64,000 nt of DNA from Phycisphaeraceae bacterium (GTDB lineage: Bacteria > Planctomycetota > Phycisphaerae > Phycisphaerales > UBA1924): the NCBI GenBank assembly GCA_007693965.1, contig RECQ01000060.1:1-64000 (forward strand). Reading direction: 5' to 3'. The notes beneath the pieces are model-generated. The model saw only the letters and a list, made by a program, of their open reading frames with translations. It searched no databases and was not told the origin of the DNA. Each line of letters starts with the position of its first letter. Position 1 is the first letter of the stretch. The translations under genes were made by a program, and so were the position numbers. Below are positions 32,746 to 41,482 of the stretch, one piece after another.

Positions 32746-35439
32746 TCACGCCGCCGCCGAGCTCGCATCGCGTTCACCGAGCCCGGTGTCTCCGTCCCCG
32801 GCGTCCTCCTCGCGCTCCAGCGGCTTGCCCTTCTTGTCCGTCAGCGGATCGCCGGACAGATCGCAAATGATGGGGATCGGGTGCTTTTTCTCGTGCTCGG
32901 CCAGCGCGATCTCCCACTTCTTGCGCACATCGTCGCTCAGCTCGGTCCACTTCCCCCGCCCGCGGCACTTGGGATACTTCGAGCAGCTCAGCCACGGTCC
33001 ACGCGCGCCGGAGCGCAGCACCAGTGGGGCTTCGCACTTCGCGCACGGCAGGTCCGTCTCCAGCGGCGGCGGCGAGGGCGCCAGGACTCGTCCCTGCTTG
33101 TCCGCTTTCAGGATGCCGTCGCACTCGGGGTACGCCGCGCATCCGAAGAAGGGGCCGAAGCGCCCGGAGCGCTTGATCATCGGGCCGCCGCACTTGTGGC
33201 AGGCGATGTCGGCGGTCTCGATCGGCTTGGGCTTGCCTTCGCGGTCGATGGGGCAGGCGTAGTCGCACTTGGGATATTGCGAGCAGGAGAGGAACCGCCC
33301 GTTCTTGCCGAAGCGGTAGACCAGCCCGGCGCCGCACTTCTCGCACTTGTATTCATCGGGCGCCGGTTGTGTCTCGGCCTTGGCGTGCGTCATCTCCTCG
33401 TGGGCTTTTTCGAGCTGTTCGACGAAGGGCTTGTAGAAGGCATGCAGCACGCGGGTCCAGTCGGCGTGCTCTTCCTCGATGAGGTCGAGCCGGCGCTCCA
33501 GATCGCGCGTGTAGCCGATCTCCATGATCCGCGGAAAGGCCTCGATCAACTTGTCCGTAACCACCTCGCCCAGATCCGTCGCGTAGAAGCGCCGTTCGAT
33601 CTGCTCGACGTACTTGCGATCCTGGATCACCTGAATGATCGAGGCATACGTCGACGGACGACCGATCCCCTCCGACTCCAGCGTCTTGATCAGCGACGCC
33701 TCCGTGAACCGCGGCGGCGGCGAAGTGAACTTCTGCTCCGGATCAATCGAGAAGGGCGCCAGCTTCTGCTCTTCGCTCAGCGTCGGCAGCGTCTGCTCGT
33801 CGCTCGCCACCGGCACGCCGGAGACGCGGTAAAACCCGTCGAAGACGAGAGAGCGCCCGGTGGTGCGGAAGGTGACCTCGCGGCTGCGATCCGTCCCGCC
33901 GCGGATGAGCACCGCGGTCGAGTCCCACTGCGCCGGCGTCATCTGGCAGGAGATGAACCGGTTCCAGATCAGCGTGTACAGCTTGAGCTGGTCGGGCTTG
34001 AGGGCGCCCTTGATCTTGTCCGGCGGCAGCAGCATGGAGGTGGGGCGGATCGCCTCGTGCGCCTCCTGCGCCGCCTTGTTCGATGACGAATAGCGGGTGG
34101 GCTTCTCGGGCAGGTAGCGCTCGCCGAAGGTCTGCTTGATGTAGGCGCGGGCGCCGTCAATCGCGTCCTGCGAGACGTTCGTCGAGTCGGTTCGCATGTA
34201 GGTGATGAGGCCGACCGACCCCTCGCCGGGAACGTCCACACCCTCGTAAAGCTGCTGCGCCGCCCGCATGGTGCGCTGCGCTCCGAAGCCGAGGCGCGAA
34301 GAAGCGGCCTGCTGCAGCGTCGAGGTGATGAAGGGCGCGCCCGGACGCGATGTCGTGCGCTTCGTCTCGATAGAGACGACGCGGTAGGGGACAGTCGTGT
34401 CCGCAACGCCGCGGACGGTGCGGATGTGCTGCGCCGGACCCTTCGCGTCGGAGTCTTCATCCGTGTCTGTCTGGATCTTCGTGAGCCCTGCGAGCTTCGC
34501 AATCTCAGCGACATCGCCGGAGAGGTCCCGCGGCGCCGCGCCGGGGCAACTGATGTCGAACTTCTCGCCCCCGACGTCGACAAGCTCGGCCCGGATCGCC
34601 TCGTGCCCCGCCAGCCAGGCGTTCTGATCTTTAATAGTGCGCGCCGAGCCGTCGTCGCGCTTCGTGTCGATGAAGCCGCGCCACTCGCCCAACAGGCGAT
34701 CCGCCGAGGCGGGATCAAGGGCGAAGCAGGCGCTGATGCGCCAGTTCTCATCGGGGACGAATGCCCGGATCTCACGCTCCCGCTCCACCACCAGACGCAC
34801 CGCCACCGACTGCACGCGCCCCGCGCTCAGCCCGCGTCCCACCTTCTTCCACAGCAGCGGCGAAACCTGGTACCCCACGATGCGATCGAGCACGCGCCGC
34901 GCCTGCTGGGCGTTCACCTTGTTCTCGTCGATCGAGTGCGGGTTCGAGAAGGCCTTCTGAATCTCCGTCTTCGTGATGGCGTTGAAGACCACGCGCTTCG
35001 CCTGCGATGGCGTAACGCCGAGAATCTGCGCCAGGTGCCACGCGATCGCCTCTCCCTCCCGGTCGAGATCGGTTGCGAACCAGATGTCCTTCGCGCCTTT
35101 CGCCGCACGCTTCAGGTCGGAGACGACCTTGTTCTTCCCCGACAGGATTTCGTAGGTCGGCTCGAAGTTGTTCTCAAGGTCGACGCCGGGCACGGGGCGT
35201 TTGTCGCCCTTGGGCGACTTGCTGGGCAGGTCGCGGATGTGGCCCACCGACGCCATGACCTTGTAATCGGCGCCGAGGTATTTATTGATTGTCTTCGCCT
35301 TTGCGGGCGATTCGACGATCACCAGGTGCTTGCCGGCGGCGGACGCCGAAGCAGCCGCGCCGCTCCGCTTGCTGGTCTTGCGGGTCGTCTTTCGCCGGGC
35401 GCCGCCGGATTTTTTGCTGGTGGTCTTTTTCTTGGCCAT
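32746..35439 (-). CDS. topA: DNA topoisomerase I
   Basis: A type IA topoisomerase of 897 residues relaxing negative supercoils. It has a TOPRIM domain (KHLVIVESPAKAKTINKYLG, ATDLDREGEAIAWHL) and the active-site Tyr in GLITYMRTDSTNVS. The gate region includes HEAIRPTS and SLIKTLESEGIGRPSTYASI. Three C-terminal four-Cys zinc modules are present (for example CEKCGAGLVYRFGKNGRFLS, CHKCGGPMIKRSGRFGPFFG, CAKCEAPLVLRSGARGPWLS). The first 35 residues are a Lys/Ser/Arg-rich tail (KKKTTSKKSGGARRKTTRKT) of histone-like character, absent from E. coli TopA. An acidic C-terminal tail follows the last zinc module. Confidence 0.97.
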   Translation of the reverse strand: MAKKKTTSKKSGGARRKTTRKTSKRSGAAASASAAGKHLVIVESPAKAKTINKYLGADYKVMASVGHIRDLPSKSPKGDKRPVPGVDLENNFEPTYEILSGKNKVVSDLKRAAKGAKDIWFATDLDREGEAIAWHLAQILGVTPSQAKRVVFNAITKTEIQKAFSNPHSIDENKVNAQQARRVLDRIVGYQVSPLLWKKVGRGLSAGRVQSVAVRLVVEREREIRAFVPDENWRISACFALDPASADRLLGEWRGFIDTKRDDGSARTIKDQNAWLAGHEAIRAELVDVGGEKFDISCPGAAPRDLSGDVAEIAKLAGLTKIQTDTDEDSDAKGPAQHIRTVRGVADTTVPYRVVSIETKRTTSRPGAPFITSTLQQAASSRLGFGAQRTMRAAQQLYEGVDVPGEGSVGLITYMRTDSTNVSQDAIDGARAYIKQTFGERYLPEKPTRYSSSNKAAQEAHEAIRPTSMLLPPDKIKGALKPDQLKLYTLIWNRFISCQMTPAQWDSTAVLIRGGTDRSREVTFRTTGRSLVFDGFYRVSGVPVASDEQTLPTLSEEQKLAPFSIDPEQKFTSPPPRFTEASLIKTLESEGIGRPSTYASIIQVIQDRKYVEQIERRFYATDLGEVVTDKLIEAFPRIMEIGYTRDLERRLDLIEEEHADWTRVLHAFYKPFVEQLEKAHEEMTHAKAETQPAPDEYKCEKCGAGLVYRFGKNGRFLSCSQYPKCDYACPIDREGKPKPIETADIACHKCGGPMIKRSGRFGPFFGCAAYPECDGILKADKQGRVLAPSPPPLETDLPCAKCEAPLVLRSGARGPWLSCSKYPKCRGRGKWTELSDDVRKKWEIALAEHEKKHPIPIICDLSGDPLTDKKGKPLEREEDAGDGDTGLGERDASSAAA

Positions 35440-35575
35440 AGGGGGGCTTCAGTCGCCGGGAGGCTCTCCCGGGGTTCGCGGAGGAAAGGGCGGCCCCGGG
35501 GGCTTGTCAAGCGCTGCCGGCGATATCCGGGCCGCAGTGCCTTCGGTCCGGACGCGGTGTGGACTCCAGTCAGCC

Positions 35576-36595
35576 CTACGGGTCGGCGGGGCGGGCCGTG
35601 AGCAAAGAATCGAGCGCAAACACCTTTGAAAAAATGACTTGCGCTCCATCCTCCGGAGCCGTCTCCGGCCCGTCGATCACCAGCGGGGCGGCGGGGGGGA
35701 TGGGCGTTGCGCGATTTTCTTTCGATAGATCCGATTTTGGGTCGTTCGGCCCGAGCAAACGACGCAGCCACGTCCGCTGATTCTTGGCGAACCGCCGGGT
35801 CTGGATCTTGATCTGCTCGATCGCCTCGTCCTGGCCGCAGCGCCCTTCGAAGTGGGCGACGAGCTGCTTGTACCCCAACGCCTCCCGGGCCTGGGCGCCG
35901 AACCGATCCTCGCTCCACAAACGACGGACCTCCTCCACCAGCCCATCCTCGACCATCTGCTTCACACGCGCGTTGATGCGCTGGTTCTGCTCCGCTGTGG
36001 GCCAGAGGATCCCCGTCAGCAGCGCGTCCGGCCGACCGCCGGTCGAATCCCACTGCGACTGCCACTCCGAGATGGGGCGCCCCGTCGCGCGGTAGACCTC
36101 CAGCGCCCGCACGGTGCGCCGCTCGTCATTGGGGTGAATCCGCCCCGCGGCGGCGGGATCGACACGCTCCAGCTCCGCCCGCCGTTCACGGGAATCCAGC
36201 TTCGCGATCGCCTCGCGCAGGGCCGGATCGGGCGCCGGTCCCTTGAAGAGGCCGTCCAGCAGCGCCTTGATGAACAGGTGTGTGCCGCCGACGACCACCG
36301 GCGTTCCCCCGCGCCTGCGGATGTCGTCGATGGCCTCTTCCGCGGCTGCGAGCCACTGATCCACGTTGAACGTCTCGCTCGGATCGCGGATGTCGATGAG
36401 GTGGTGGGGCACGCCGCGGCGTTCGTCGGGCGTCGGCTTGGCGGTGCCGATGTCCATGCCGCGATACACCTGGAAGGCGTCGGCGGAGATGATCTCCCCC
36501 GGCGCTCCCCGTTCACGCAGCAGCAGCGCCGTCTCGACGGCGAGTGCCGTCTTGCCGCTCGCTGTGGCACCGATGATGACGGGAAAGGCGCGCAT
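35576..36595 (-). CDS. miaA: tRNA dimethylallyltransferase
   Basis: It adds a dimethylallyl group to A37 of tRNAs reading UNN codons. A P-loop IIGATASGKTALAVETALLL opens the protein. EIISADAFQVYRGMDIGTAK, then VPHHLIDIRDPSETFNVDQW and VVVGGTHLFIKALLDGLF are the conserved MiaA blocks, and EALGYKQLVAHFEG comes late. The 339-residue length fits, with an extra Pro-rich tail. The start is ATG 36595 (MRAFPVIIGATASGKT); an in-frame ATG at 36682 would add 29 residues unlike the family. It is divergent from pgk across a 156-bp gap. Confidence 0.95.
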   Translation of the reverse strand: MRAFPVIIGATASGKTALAVETALLLRERGAPGEIISADAFQVYRGMDIGTAKPTPDERRGVPHHLIDIRDPSETFNVDQWLAAAEEAIDDIRRRGGTPVVVGGTHLFIKALLDGLFKGPAPDPALREAIAKLDSRERRAELERVDPAAAGRIHPNDERRTVRALEVYRATGRPISEWQSQWDSTGGRPDALLTGILWPTAEQNQRINARVKQMVEDGLVEEVRRLWSEDRFGAQAREALGYKQLVAHFEGRCGQDEAIEQIKIQTRRFAKNQRTWLRRLLGPNDPKSDLSKENRATPIPPAAPLVIDGPETAPEDGAQVIFSKVFALDSLLTARPADP

Positions 36596-36751
36596 CGACC
36601 CCGACTGTAGAGCGATCGGCCCCCATTCGCCCTCGCGGATGCACCGGAAGCCGTCGCGCCGGTACGATTGAGGGGTATGCACAGATGCGCCACTCGTTGG
36701 CGCTGTGAGGGCAGGTCAACGAAACCAGTGTTCCACGGAGAGGATGTCCAG

Positions 36752-37960
36752 GTGGCCAAGAAGACGATCGACCAGATCAAGGTGCACGGCAAGCGGGTGC
36801 TGATGCGGGTGGATTTCAACGTTCCCATCGACGGAAGCGACATCACCGACGATCGGCGCATCCGCGAGGCGCTGCCCTCCATCCGCAACGTCGTCGAGCG
36901 GGGCGGCATGCTCATCCTGATGTCGCACATGGGCCGCCCCAAGGGAGACGGGTTCGAGGCCGAGTTCACGCTCAAGCCCTGCGCCGAGCGACTGAGCGAA
37001 CTGGTGGGCCGCCCCGTCAAGTTCCCCTCGAAAGACTGCATCGACGGCGACGCCGCCGACGCGGTGGGCGCGATCAAGGAAGGCGAGATTGTTCTCCTGG
37101 AGAATCTTCGCTTCCACAAGGCCGAGAAGAAGGGCGACGCCGAGTTCGCCAAAAAGCTCGCGGCCTACGGCGACATCTACTGCAACGACGCCTTCGGAAC
37201 CTGCCACCGCCCGGACGCCTCGATGGTCGCCGTGCCGCGGGCGATGGAGGGGCGCCCGCGCGTCTGCGGCTACCTGGTGCAGAAGGAAATCAAGTTCCTC
37301 GCCGAAGCGCTGGAGAAGCCCGATCGCCCCTACGTCGCCATCCTCGGCGGCGCCAAAGTTTCCGACAAGATCGAGACCGTCGAACGACTCATCATCGACA
37401 CCGATGCGCTGCTCATCGGCGGCGCCATGTCCTACACCTTCCTCGAAGCCATGGGCCGCAAGGTCGGCAAGAGCCGTGTGGAACGCGACCATCTCAGCAC
37501 CGCGCGCCGGCTCATCGACCTGGCCGCCAAGAAGGCGTGCGACATGCACCTGCCGCTCGATCATGTGTGCTCGACGGAGTTCGCCGAGCGCACCGGCACG
37601 ATCGATGTCTTCGAGGACAACATCCCCGATGGGTTCATGGGCATGGACATCGGGCCGAAGTCGCAGTCCGAGTATGTCCGTGTGATCTCAAGCGCGAAGA
37701 CGATCGTCTGGAACGGCCCGATGGGCGTTTTTGAGTGGGCGCCCTTCCGCATCGGCACCCAGCAGGTGGCCCAGGCCGTCGCCGACGCCACCGAGGGCAA
37801 CAGCGCCCTCTCCATCGTCGGAGGAGGCGACTCCGCCGCGGCCGTCGAGAAGTTCAAAGTCGCCGACAAAATCACCCACATCTCCACTGGCGGCGGCGCA
37901 TCGCTCGAAATGCTCGGCGGCGCGAAGTTCGAATCGCTCGAGTTGCTGGATGAGGGGTGA
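36752..37960 (+). CDS. pgk: Phosphoglycerate kinase
   Basis: A glycolytic enzyme transferring phosphate from 1,3-bisphosphoglycerate to ADP. It is 402 residues with RVLMRVDFNVPIDGSDITDD, SHMGRPKGDG, EIVLLENLRFHKAEKKGD, NDAFGTCHRPDAS, ILGGAKVSDKIE, and the nucleotide-binding end NGPMGVFEWAPF plus SIVGGGDSAAAVEKF. The start is GTG 36752 (VAKKTIDQIK), seven bases after GGAGAGGA 36737-36744; the frame extends 28 codons further upstream without homology. A strong hairpin follows the stop. Confidence 0.97.
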   Translation: MAKKTIDQIKVHGKRVLMRVDFNVPIDGSDITDDRRIREALPSIRNVVERGGMLILMSHMGRPKGDGFEAEFTLKPCAERLSELVGRPVKFPSKDCIDGDAADAVGAIKEGEIVLLENLRFHKAEKKGDAEFAKKLAAYGDIYCNDAFGTCHRPDASMVAVPRAMEGRPRVCGYLVQKEIKFLAEALEKPDRPYVAILGGAKVSDKIETVERLIIDTDALLIGGAMSYTFLEAMGRKVGKSRVERDHLSTARRLIDLAAKKACDMHLPLDHVCSTEFAERTGTIDVFEDNIPDGFMGMDIGPKSQSEYVRVISSAKTIVWNGPMGVFEWAPFRIGTQQVAQAVADATEGNSALSIVGGGDSAAAVEKFKVADKITHISTGGGASLEMLGGAKFESLELLDEG

Positions 37961-37985
37961 GGGAAGAGAAAATCGCCAAAGATAC

Positions 37986-38044
37986 AAAGCGCCAAATTGC
38001 CAAATCGCCTGATTCCATTTGGTGCTTTGGCAATTTGGCGCTTT
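37986..38044. terminator. Bidirectional hairpin between pgk and epimerase gene
   Basis: A 19-bp perfect inverted repeat: AAAGCGCCAAATTGCCAAA (37986-38004) and its complement (38026-38044), loop 21 bases. It lies in the 86-bp gap between two convergent stops. It is built from repeated words (GCCAAA/TTTGGC) and has T-rich sequence on the exit side (CTATTTT). Confidence 0.75.
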
Positions 38045-38046
38045 GG

Positions 38047-38961
38047 CTATTTTGAAACCGCCGCGATCAATTCCCCCATCGCATCGCGCAGCCCCGCCTC
38101 CCCGCGCTCCAGCTCGACGCCCAGAATCTCCCGCGTCGCCTCCTTGCTGAACATGTTCTTCGCCGGCGGCCCCTCATCGAGTTCGACCATCGCCGGATCG
38201 AGCCCCATCTGCTCCGCGGCGAGTTTTCCGAGCAGCGTGTGCTTGGCGTAGCAGTCGGCGAGGTTGAAGGCCCGCCCCGACGCCTCGTCGCGCTCCACCG
38301 CCCGCACGATCGCCAGCGCCACATCGTCCACGTGGACGAATTTCCCGCCTCCCGGGAAGTCCTGCTTCGAGACTTTCTCGCCGTCGAGGAGCTTTCGCAC
38401 CTGCTTGTAGCCGTGGCTCCGCTCCAGCCGCACCGGCTCGACGCCGTAGACGGCGCAGGGTCGCAGGGCCACGGTGTGCATGCCCCACGAGTAATGGGCC
38501 GACCACAGGTGGGCCTCGACGGCCGCCTTGCAGGCCCCGTAGAGCCCGCTGGGGCGGAGGGGGTGGTCCTCGTCGATCACGCCCTCCCAGCGGGGGGAGA
38601 TGTCGTGGTGGGTGGCGACGCTGGAGATGAAGACGAACCGCTTCACCCCCGCTTCGTGGGCGGCCTGGAGCAGCAGGAGCGATCCCAGCAGGTTCCGCCG
38701 CAGGTGGGTCTCCACATCGCCGGATTGCAGGGGGGCCCAGTCGATCGAGTTATGGACCACGGCGTCCGCGTTCTGGAGAAGTTCGGGCCAGATTCCGGGA
38801 TCCGCCTGGTCCCCCTCTACGAACCTTTCCACGAAGGAGCGGAAGTGCTCCCGGCGGGATGTCGGTCGGACGAGGGCGGTCACGGAATGTCCATGTGCGT
38901 GCATGACCCGGGCCGCCGCCGAGCCGATGAATCCGGACGAGCCGGTCAGTGCGATGATCAT
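38047..38961 (-). CDS. NAD-dependent epimerase/dehydratase
   Basis: An extended short-chain dehydrogenase of 304 residues. The Rossmann glycine motif is at the start (MIIALTGSSGFIGSAAARVM), then VFISSVATHH with the Ser and SGLYGACKAAVEAHL with the YxxxK catalytic pair. LRPCAVYGVE and FVHVDDVALAIV are typical later blocks. These enzymes modify nucleotide sugars or related hydroxyl/keto groups; the substrate is not readable. ATG 38961 gives the correct Rossmann N terminus; the frame stays open upstream. It is divergent from the kinase gene, 106 bp apart. Confidence 0.9.
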   Translation of the reverse strand: MIIALTGSSGFIGSAAARVMHAHGHSVTALVRPTSRREHFRSFVERFVEGDQADPGIWPELLQNADAVVHNSIDWAPLQSGDVETHLRRNLLGSLLLLQAAHEAGVKRFVFISSVATHHDISPRWEGVIDEDHPLRPSGLYGACKAAVEAHLWSAHYSWGMHTVALRPCAVYGVEPVRLERSHGYKQVRKLLDGEKVSKQDFPGGGKFVHVDDVALAIVRAVERDEASGRAFNLADCYAKHTLLGKLAAEQMGLDPAMVELDEGPPAKNMFSKEATREILGVELERGEAGLRDAMGELIAAVSK

Positions 38962-39067
38962 GGCCCATACTAGCCCCAGATCGCCCGAGCTCACTGTTTC
39001 GTTGACACCTCCGCCCGCGGGCTCTAGTTTGCCTGAGCCGGCGCGCGTCAGTGGGCCTCGCGGTTCC

Positions 39068-40438
39068 ATGAGCTACAACCCAGCACATCCTGGAGCTGAG
39101 GAGCCGGAGAAGCTCCGGATGCCGGATGAGACCGACCCTGGTGAGGGCACCAAATCCGGTTCATCCTCCGGCTCGAAATCAGGCTCGAAGTCCGGCAGCA
39201 AGTCCGGCTCCGTGAGCCTGGACACCATCCTCGGTCGTCTCGTCGTCGAACAGGGCCTCGCCACCAGCGAGGAGGTCCGCAAGTGCGCCGATGAACGCCG
39301 CGCCGCCGACGATCCCTCGCACGACTCCCTCGCCGAGCTGCTGGTCAAGCGCGATTACATCACGCCCAACCAGCTCGAGCGTCTCCGCGGCATGGTGGAG
39401 GCCGAACGCACCGGCCAGCAGATCCCCGGCTACCGCATCCTCGGCAAGCTCGGCGCCGGCGCCATGGCCACCGTCTTCAAGGCCAAGCAGCTCAGCCTCG
39501 ACCGCATGGTCGCCATCAAGGTGCTGCCGCGGAAATATTCGAGCAACGCCGAGTTCATCGCGCGCTTCTACGCCGAGGGCCGCGCCGCAGCACAGCTCAA
39601 CCATCCGAACATCGTGCAGGCGTACGACGTCGGCAAGTCCGGCGAGTTCCATTACTTCGTCATGGAGTATGTCGAGGGCTCGACCGTCTTCGACCAGATC
39701 GTCCGCCACAAGCGCTACAGCGAGAAGGATGCGATCGACATCGCGATCCAGATCGCCGAGGCCCTCGACCATGCGCATCAGAAGGGCCTGATCCACCGCG
39801 ACGTCAAGCCCAAGAACGTCATGCTCACCAAGGAGGGCGTCGCCAAGCTCGCCGACATGGGCCTCGCCCGCGCCATCAGCGACAAGGAAGCCGCCGAGGC
39901 CGAGGCCGGAAAAGCCTACGGAACGCCCTACTACATCAGCCCCGAACAAATCCGCGGCGAGAAGAACCTAACGCCCGCCGCCGACATCTATTCCCTCGGC
40001 GCCACCGTGTACCACATGGTCACCGGCAGCGTTCCCTATGAGGGCAAGAACCCGTCGGACGTGATGCACAAGCACCTCAAGGCTGAGCTTGTGCCACCGG
40101 ATCATGTGAATCCCAAGCTCACCGCCGGCGTCAGCCAGGTCATCGAGATGATGATGGCCAAGAACCCCAAGGGTCGGTACCAGACCTGCAAGGATCTGCT
40201 CACCGACTTGCGCGCTGTTCGCGCCGGGGAGCGCCCCGTCATCGCCCGCAGCGAGGCGCCCGCCTCCGAGCTGGCCAAGCTCGCCGCCGAGGCGGCCCGC
40301 GCCACCGGCGAAATACCCGTCGACAAATCGACGCCCACCTCGCCTTGGAGTCATCCGCTGGTGCAGGTCATCGTCACCATCGTCGTCCTCAGCGTGATCG
40401 TGAACGTGGTGCTGCTGCTGCTGCTGACGCTGGCATAA
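39068..40438 (+). CDS. Membrane-anchored Ser/Thr protein kinase with MshEN-like N terminus
   Basis: A 456-residue Hanks-type kinase. Residues 28-48 are Ser-Gly-Ser-Lys repeats. Residues 49-110 (LDTILGRLVVEQGLATSEEV, LAELLVKRDYITPNQLERL) resemble the MshEN/GspE N-terminal helical module, which in some proteins binds c-di-GMP. The kinase domain (about 120-385) has GKLGAGAMATVFKAK, VAIKVLPRK, LIHRDVKPKNVML, LADMGLARA (DMG instead of DFG), GTPYYISPEQIRG and ADIYSLGATVYHM. A single C-terminal helix (VQVIVTIVVLSVIVNVVLLL) anchors it; no extracytoplasmic sensor follows. No good ribosome site precedes ATG 39068. Confidence 0.9.
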   Translation: MSYNPAHPGAEEPEKLRMPDETDPGEGTKSGSSSGSKSGSKSGSKSGSVSLDTILGRLVVEQGLATSEEVRKCADERRAADDPSHDSLAELLVKRDYITPNQLERLRGMVEAERTGQQIPGYRILGKLGAGAMATVFKAKQLSLDRMVAIKVLPRKYSSNAEFIARFYAEGRAAAQLNHPNIVQAYDVGKSGEFHYFVMEYVEGSTVFDQIVRHKRYSEKDAIDIAIQIAEALDHAHQKGLIHRDVKPKNVMLTKEGVAKLADMGLARAISDKEAAEAEAGKAYGTPYYISPEQIRGEKNLTPAADIYSLGATVYHMVTGSVPYEGKNPSDVMHKHLKAELVPPDHVNPKLTAGVSQVIEMMMAKNPKGRYQTCKDLLTDLRAVRAGERPVIARSEAPASELAKLAAEAARATGEIPVDKSTPTSPWSHPLVQVIVTIVVLSVIVNVVLLLLLTLA

Positions 40439-40465
40439 GCGGTGGGTGGAATTGCGCTCAGGTGG

Positions 40466-40484
40466 AACAGCTCACTGAGCTGTT
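40466..40484. repeat. GGTGG-flanked palindrome
   Basis: AACAGCTC-ACT-GAGCTGTT with GGTGG just before it (40461-40465); identical stem to 25140-25158. It lies between convergent kinase and ridA genes. Confidence 0.7.
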
Positions 40485-40496
40485 GAGGATCCCCCC

Positions 40497-40515
40497 AGCA
40501 GGTCAGCCACCTGCT
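40497..40515. repeat. Palindrome related to the one before nrdR
   Basis: AGCAGGT-CAGCC-ACCTGCT followed by CCTCC. It differs by one base from the element at 4964-4982, a substitution that shortens the stem from 8 to 7 bp. Confidence 0.65.
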
Positions 40516-40526
40516 CCTCCACCGCA

Positions 40527-40988
40527 TCACTCCACTTCAAAGAGAAACTCGATCTCGACCGGCGCCCCCAGCGGCAGCGCGATGGATCCCACCGCCGCCC
40601 GCGCGTGGCGGCCCTTCTCGCCGAAGATCTCCTGCAGCAGCTCGCTGGCGCCGTTGGCCACCTTGGGCTGGTCTGTGAAGCCCTGCCCGCAGGCCACCCA
40701 GCACCCCACCCGCACCACGCGGCGGACGGCGTCCAGCGAGCCGATCTCGCCCTTCAATGCCGCCAGCCCGTTCAGCACACACTGCCTGGCGCACGCCTGG
40801 GCCTGCTCCAGGCTCACCTCACCGTCCAGGCGCCCCGTCGCCATCAACTGCCCGTCCTGGAAGGGGAGCTGGCCGCTGACGAAGACCAGCGAGCCCGATC
40901 GGACCGTGGGGATGTACGCCGCCACCGGCTTCGGCGCTGCTGGAATCTGGAGGCCGAGTTCAGCGAGACGATCTTCAATACCGGGCAT
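40527..40988 (-). CDS. RidA/YjgF-family protein
   Basis: A 153-residue trimeric RidA-fold protein. LVFVSGQLPFQDGQL, QARQCVLNGLAALKG-type central helix, and the end ARAAVGSIALPLGAPVEIEF place it in the family; the Arg of ARAAV is the substrate-carboxylate residue of true imine deaminases. The relatively long N terminus and YIPTVRSGSLVFVSG place it among the longer RidA subfamilies whose activity is less certain. Role inferred: removal of reactive enamines/imines made by PLP enzymes. Confidence 0.88.
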   Translation of the reverse strand: MPGIEDRLAELGLQIPAAPKPVAAYIPTVRSGSLVFVSGQLPFQDGQLMATGRLDGEVSLEQAQACARQCVLNGLAALKGEIGSLDAVRRVVRVGCWVACGQGFTDQPKVANGASELLQEIFGEKGRHARAAVGSIALPLGAPVEIEFLFEVE

Positions 40989-41072
40989 GTCAGGCTCCTG
41001 TCAGGGTGTGGCGTGAGAGGCTTCGCAGAAAAATTAGCAGATCAGCGCCCAACTCGTGGCAACCTGCCCGCC

Positions 41073-41100
41073 TTGACATGCGAATAGTGGCATGTAGGAT
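41073..41100 (+). promoter_or_regulatory. Candidate promoter of the prepilin-like gene
   Basis: TTGACA (41073-41078), 16 bases, then TAGGAT (41095-41100). It would give a leader of about 375 nt before ATG 41483. The rest of the 495-bp gap (40989-41482) shows no gene. Confidence 0.5.
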
Positions 41101-41482
41101 TCCGTAGTTCCCAGGTGAGTGTGCGGCCAGTATTCGGCACGCAAGTGCACATCGCCCTTATGGACCCATGCGGCCACGGCCGCGCTGATCGATTGATCAT
41201 CTCCAGGTCCGCAGGCTCACCGACATCTTGAAGCCCCGCGACAGGCGAACGCGCCATTCAACCGCTTGCGACGCTTTTCAGCGCCGCACGTCGTTCGATG
41301 GACGCCCGCACCCCGCCGCAGGGCGAGATTGAGCCATCTGCAGCTTTGCTGCACTGTTCCTGATGTCGGTTTCGAGTCAATCACGTACACAATTGGGTGG
41401 GTCATCCGGTTCGAGCGACTTTCGGCGCAAGCGGGCGTCCGTGAGAAGCGAAGACCTGATGAGCCAGACCCGGAGAAAAACC

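Noticed and set aside
39150-39211. Possible minisatellite or CRISPR-like repeat.
   Set aside because: The repeat is in frame within the kinase gene and encodes a Ser-Gly-Ser-Lys linker.
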